Source: Fibrobacterota bacterium
Lineage (GTDB): Bacteria > Fibrobacterota > Chitinivibrionia > Chitinivibrionales > FEN-1185
DNA length: 64,000 nt
Reading direction: 5' to 3'
NCBI GenBank assembly: GCA_003165595.1
Contig: PLWQ01000017.1
Coordinates: 69,559-133,558, forward strand
The translations under genes and the position numbers were made by a program. Below the pieces are notes generated by a model. The model searched no databases and was not told the origin of the DNA. It was given only the letters and a program-made list of their open reading frames with translations. Below are positions 62,168 to 64,000 of this stretch, piece by piece (the stretch's first letter is position 1; every line of letters begins with the position of its first letter).

Positions 62168-63052
62168 ATGAACCTTCCCGCAGATACCAAACCCCAGCTG
62201 CACCCAAGCAGCGAGGACGAGCTCGACGAACTGCTATTCTACACTCCGCTGTCTTTGGATCTTGTGTCCGCTCTTGCCGGCGACAGGCCGCTTTCTGAAT
62301 CGGAAAATGCAACCCTCGAAAGCGTTCAAAAGACCCGCGGAGAGAAGTACTATTCGGATCTCCTCTATACCATCACGCACCGGTTCTTTTCGCCTCCCGC
62401 GGCACGGGAAATGTGGAATAACGTTCTCCGCCACAAGTACGAAATGTCAAGTATCCTCAAGAGGAATATTCGCATAGCCGTGGCATCGCTCGATTACCTT
62501 TCGAATCTTACCGCCGAGCTTCAATCTCCCACGCTCACCGACGAGGCCTTCATCGCCGACCTTGTACGGCTTTCTGTCCACGACGGTCTTACCGGGCTCT
62601 TTAACCATTCGTGCTGCTTCCAGAAACTCGATGTCGAACTGCAGCGGTTTATCCGCTACAATACCACGGTCTCTCTCATGATGATCGACATTGACAATTT
62701 CAAAAACATCAACGACACCTTCGGGCACCAGACGGGCGACGATGTTCTCGGCGAGTTCGGCAGGATTGTCCGGGAGGAGGCGCGGGAGTCGGACATCTGC
62801 TGCCGGTACGGCGGGGAGGAGTTCACCGTGATAATGCCCCTTACCGATGCGGCGAGCGCAGCGGTGCTTGCCGAAAGGCTGCGGGCGAGAATTGCACAGA
62901 GCGTTTTTGACGGAAAGACCATAACCGTGAGCATCGGCGTGGCGGCCAGTGGCGAGAATGTCCGTACGTCACAGGAATTGGTGAGACGGGCCGACGCGGC
63001 TCTGTACGAGGCGAAGAACGGCGGAAGAAACCGGATCGGAATAGACAAGTAA
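62168..63052 (+). CDS. Diguanylate cyclase (GGDEF protein)
   Basis: This 294-residue protein has a helical N-terminal part (residues 30-150, no PAS or membrane segment) and a complete GGDEF domain with DGLTGLFNHSCCFQKL, MMIDIDNFKNINDTFGHQTG and the active-site GGEEF in RYGGEEFTVIMP. An RxxD inhibitory site (RESD) lies five residues before it. It makes c-di-GMP. The ATG at 62168 has GAAGGA upstream; longer in-frame starts exist but lack a site. Confidence 0.93.
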   Translation: MNLPADTKPQLHPSSEDELDELLFYTPLSLDLVSALAGDRPLSESENATLESVQKTRGEKYYSDLLYTITHRFFSPPAAREMWNNVLRHKYEMSSILKRNIRIAVASLDYLSNLTAELQSPTLTDEAFIADLVRLSVHDGLTGLFNHSCCFQKLDVELQRFIRYNTTVSLMMIDIDNFKNINDTFGHQTGDDVLGEFGRIVREEARESDICCRYGGEEFTVIMPLTDAASAAVLAERLRARIAQSVFDGKTITVSIGVAASGENVRTSQELVRRADAALYEAKNGGRNRIGIDK

Positions 63053-63440
63053 TTTGCGTAACAGGGGAAAGAATCTTTGACGTAGGGCAATTTTCGTTAG
63101 TGGCATGATAAAGCCTTTTTGACAGTCATGGCAGCGTTCTTGGGTCTTGTCTCGAGCGAATCGCCCTCGGTCGCAGAAAACCACTCCAACCAATACGCTG
63201 CACCAAAAGAGCGGCTATGGAGTTTTTCACGCACGCCGGAGCCGGGGTGTCGATTAACGATTTTATTGCGCCTGCCTGGATTGATGAAAGCGAAGAGAGG
63301 CTTCTTCGACGCTCGGCCGCTTGAACCTGCTTGAATGTATTATTACCTATCCGCTCAATCTGCCCGCTTGCGCAGCCGCGCGCAAGACACTTTTCTCTTT
63401 TTGTGACCCCGGTACTTCGGGGTATGACCGCAGGTTCCTA
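63053..63440. other. Gene-free interval
   Basis: No gene, RNA or repeat family recognised between the diguanylate cyclase and the 3' end of the InlB-repeat gene. The reading frames here look like shadows. Confidence 0.4.
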
Positions 63441-64000
63441 TTACGGACTCGGCGTCCACTGAGCGTAGAGGGTCATGTCTGTCGCAACCACGTCGGTGGA
63501 GAAGGTCCAGGGGGTTGTGCCTGCCTGGTCTGTGGTCCAATCCACCAAAGCGTATCCTGAAAGCGTCGGGTCCGCCGGAGCTGTCACTGTCGATCCGTAA
63601 TTCACTGTTTGTGAAGGTACTGCGCTGCCGCCTTGTGCATTAAAAGTCACGGTGTATTGATTTATGGTCCATTTTGCATAGACTGTCACGTCGCCCGTGA
63701 CCAGGTTTGCCGAGAAGTTCCAGGCAGTCGTAAGTCCCACGTCAGCGTACCACCCGGCAAATGTATAACCCGTGAGCGTTGGGTCTGGCGGAGCAGTCGC
63801 CATTGATCCGTAGTTTACAGACTGAGACGCCACTGCGCTGCCGCCCTCCGAATTAAATGTCACCGTGTACTGGTTAATGGTCCATTTTGCGTAGATCGTC
63901 ACATTGCCCGTGACAAGGTTTGTCGAGAAGTTCCAGGCTGTCGCATATCCTGCGTCCGCGTACCAACCGGCGAACGCGTATCCCGTGAGGGTGGGGCTTG
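63441..64000 (-). CDS. InlB B-repeat protein, C-terminal part (5' partial)
   Basis: The frame is open to the right edge, so only the last ~185 residues are seen. It holds about two and a half Listeria-Bacteroides repeats (FAGWYAD, WNFSANLVTGDVTVYAKWT, INQYTVTFNAQGGSAVPSQ), ending WTPSP with no FISUMP or sorting domain. These repeats are of the shorter ~70-residue type, like units 10 and 12 of the protein at 48855-52919. It should be a surface or secreted protein. Confidence 0.88.
   Translation of the reverse strand, partial: SPTLTGYAFAGWYADAGYATAWNFSTNLVTGNVTIYAKWTINQYTVTFNSEGGSAVASQSVNYGSMATAPPDPTLTGYTFAGWYADVGLTTAWNFSANLVTGDVTVYAKWTINQYTVTFNAQGGSAVPSQTVNYGSTVTAPADPTLSGYALVDWTTDQAGTTPWTFSTDVVATDMTLYAQWTPSP

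Overview
The window (64 kb, GC-rich) comes from a Gram-negative bacterium. It encodes several lipoproteins, outer-membrane barrels, a periplasmic CpxP-like protein and an RND efflux trio. A large surface protein ends in a FISUMP domain (named after Fibrobacter succinogenes), and two proteins carry InlB/Listeria-Bacteroides repeats. This points to Fibrobacterota or a close relative in the FCB group. The assignment is an inference from domain content only.

Layout. 1-9251 (+) is an operon of type II fatty-acid/polyketide character: a radical-SAM tail fused to KS and CLF, a second KS-CLF fusion, ACP, a GcvT-like protein, a 4HBT thioesterase, FabG, FabD and a small GIY-YIG-like protein. 9294-13242 (-) runs toward it with a flavodoxin-SCP2 fusion, a FabZ-like dehydratase, a PlsC-like acyltransferase and the dTDP-rhamnose genes rfbC and rfbA. 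Together the first 12 kb look like a pathway that builds, reduces, dehydrates and esterifies an unusual acyl chain. 13.4-24.3 kb holds housekeeping and envelope genes (OM barrel, YjbQ, Xer recombinase, ECF sigma/anti-sigma/CpxP-like trio, rpiB, dCMP deaminase, htpX, a glycosyltransferase, eukaryotic-type hisA, a MORN-like lipoprotein, a FlaG-like protein). 24.6-36.2 kb is a metal-resistance island: CDF transporter, Cys-rich secreted protein, YHS protein, DUF302, CusCBA-like RND system and a copper P-type ATPase. 36.4-47.8 kb has envelope proteins, recD2, a tiny AURKAIP1-like ribosomal protein, an oxidoreductase, tRNA-Arg and a STAS-PEGA membrane protein. 48-57.8 kb is accessory in character: tRNA-Phe, a decayed IS3 transposase, the 12-repeat InlB/FISUMP lipoprotein, a two-gene toxin-like module, a tryptophan/glycine-rich lipoprotein, tRNA-Ser and a decayed tRNA-Ser copy. 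57.9-64 kb has rmuC, a GH16 glucanase, an OM protein, a diguanylate cyclase and the 3' part of another InlB-repeat protein.

The most striking non-coding signal is a family of structured intergenic repeats. A roughly 150-bp module (B) with invariant boxes and variable, compensating hairpins occurs seven times. In five of these it follows a second structured module (A, ending in a CGCAACGC box) to form composite elements of about 360-540 bp. I know no named family that matches. It is the best candidate here for something undescribed, together with the tandem KS-CLF fusions that open the window.
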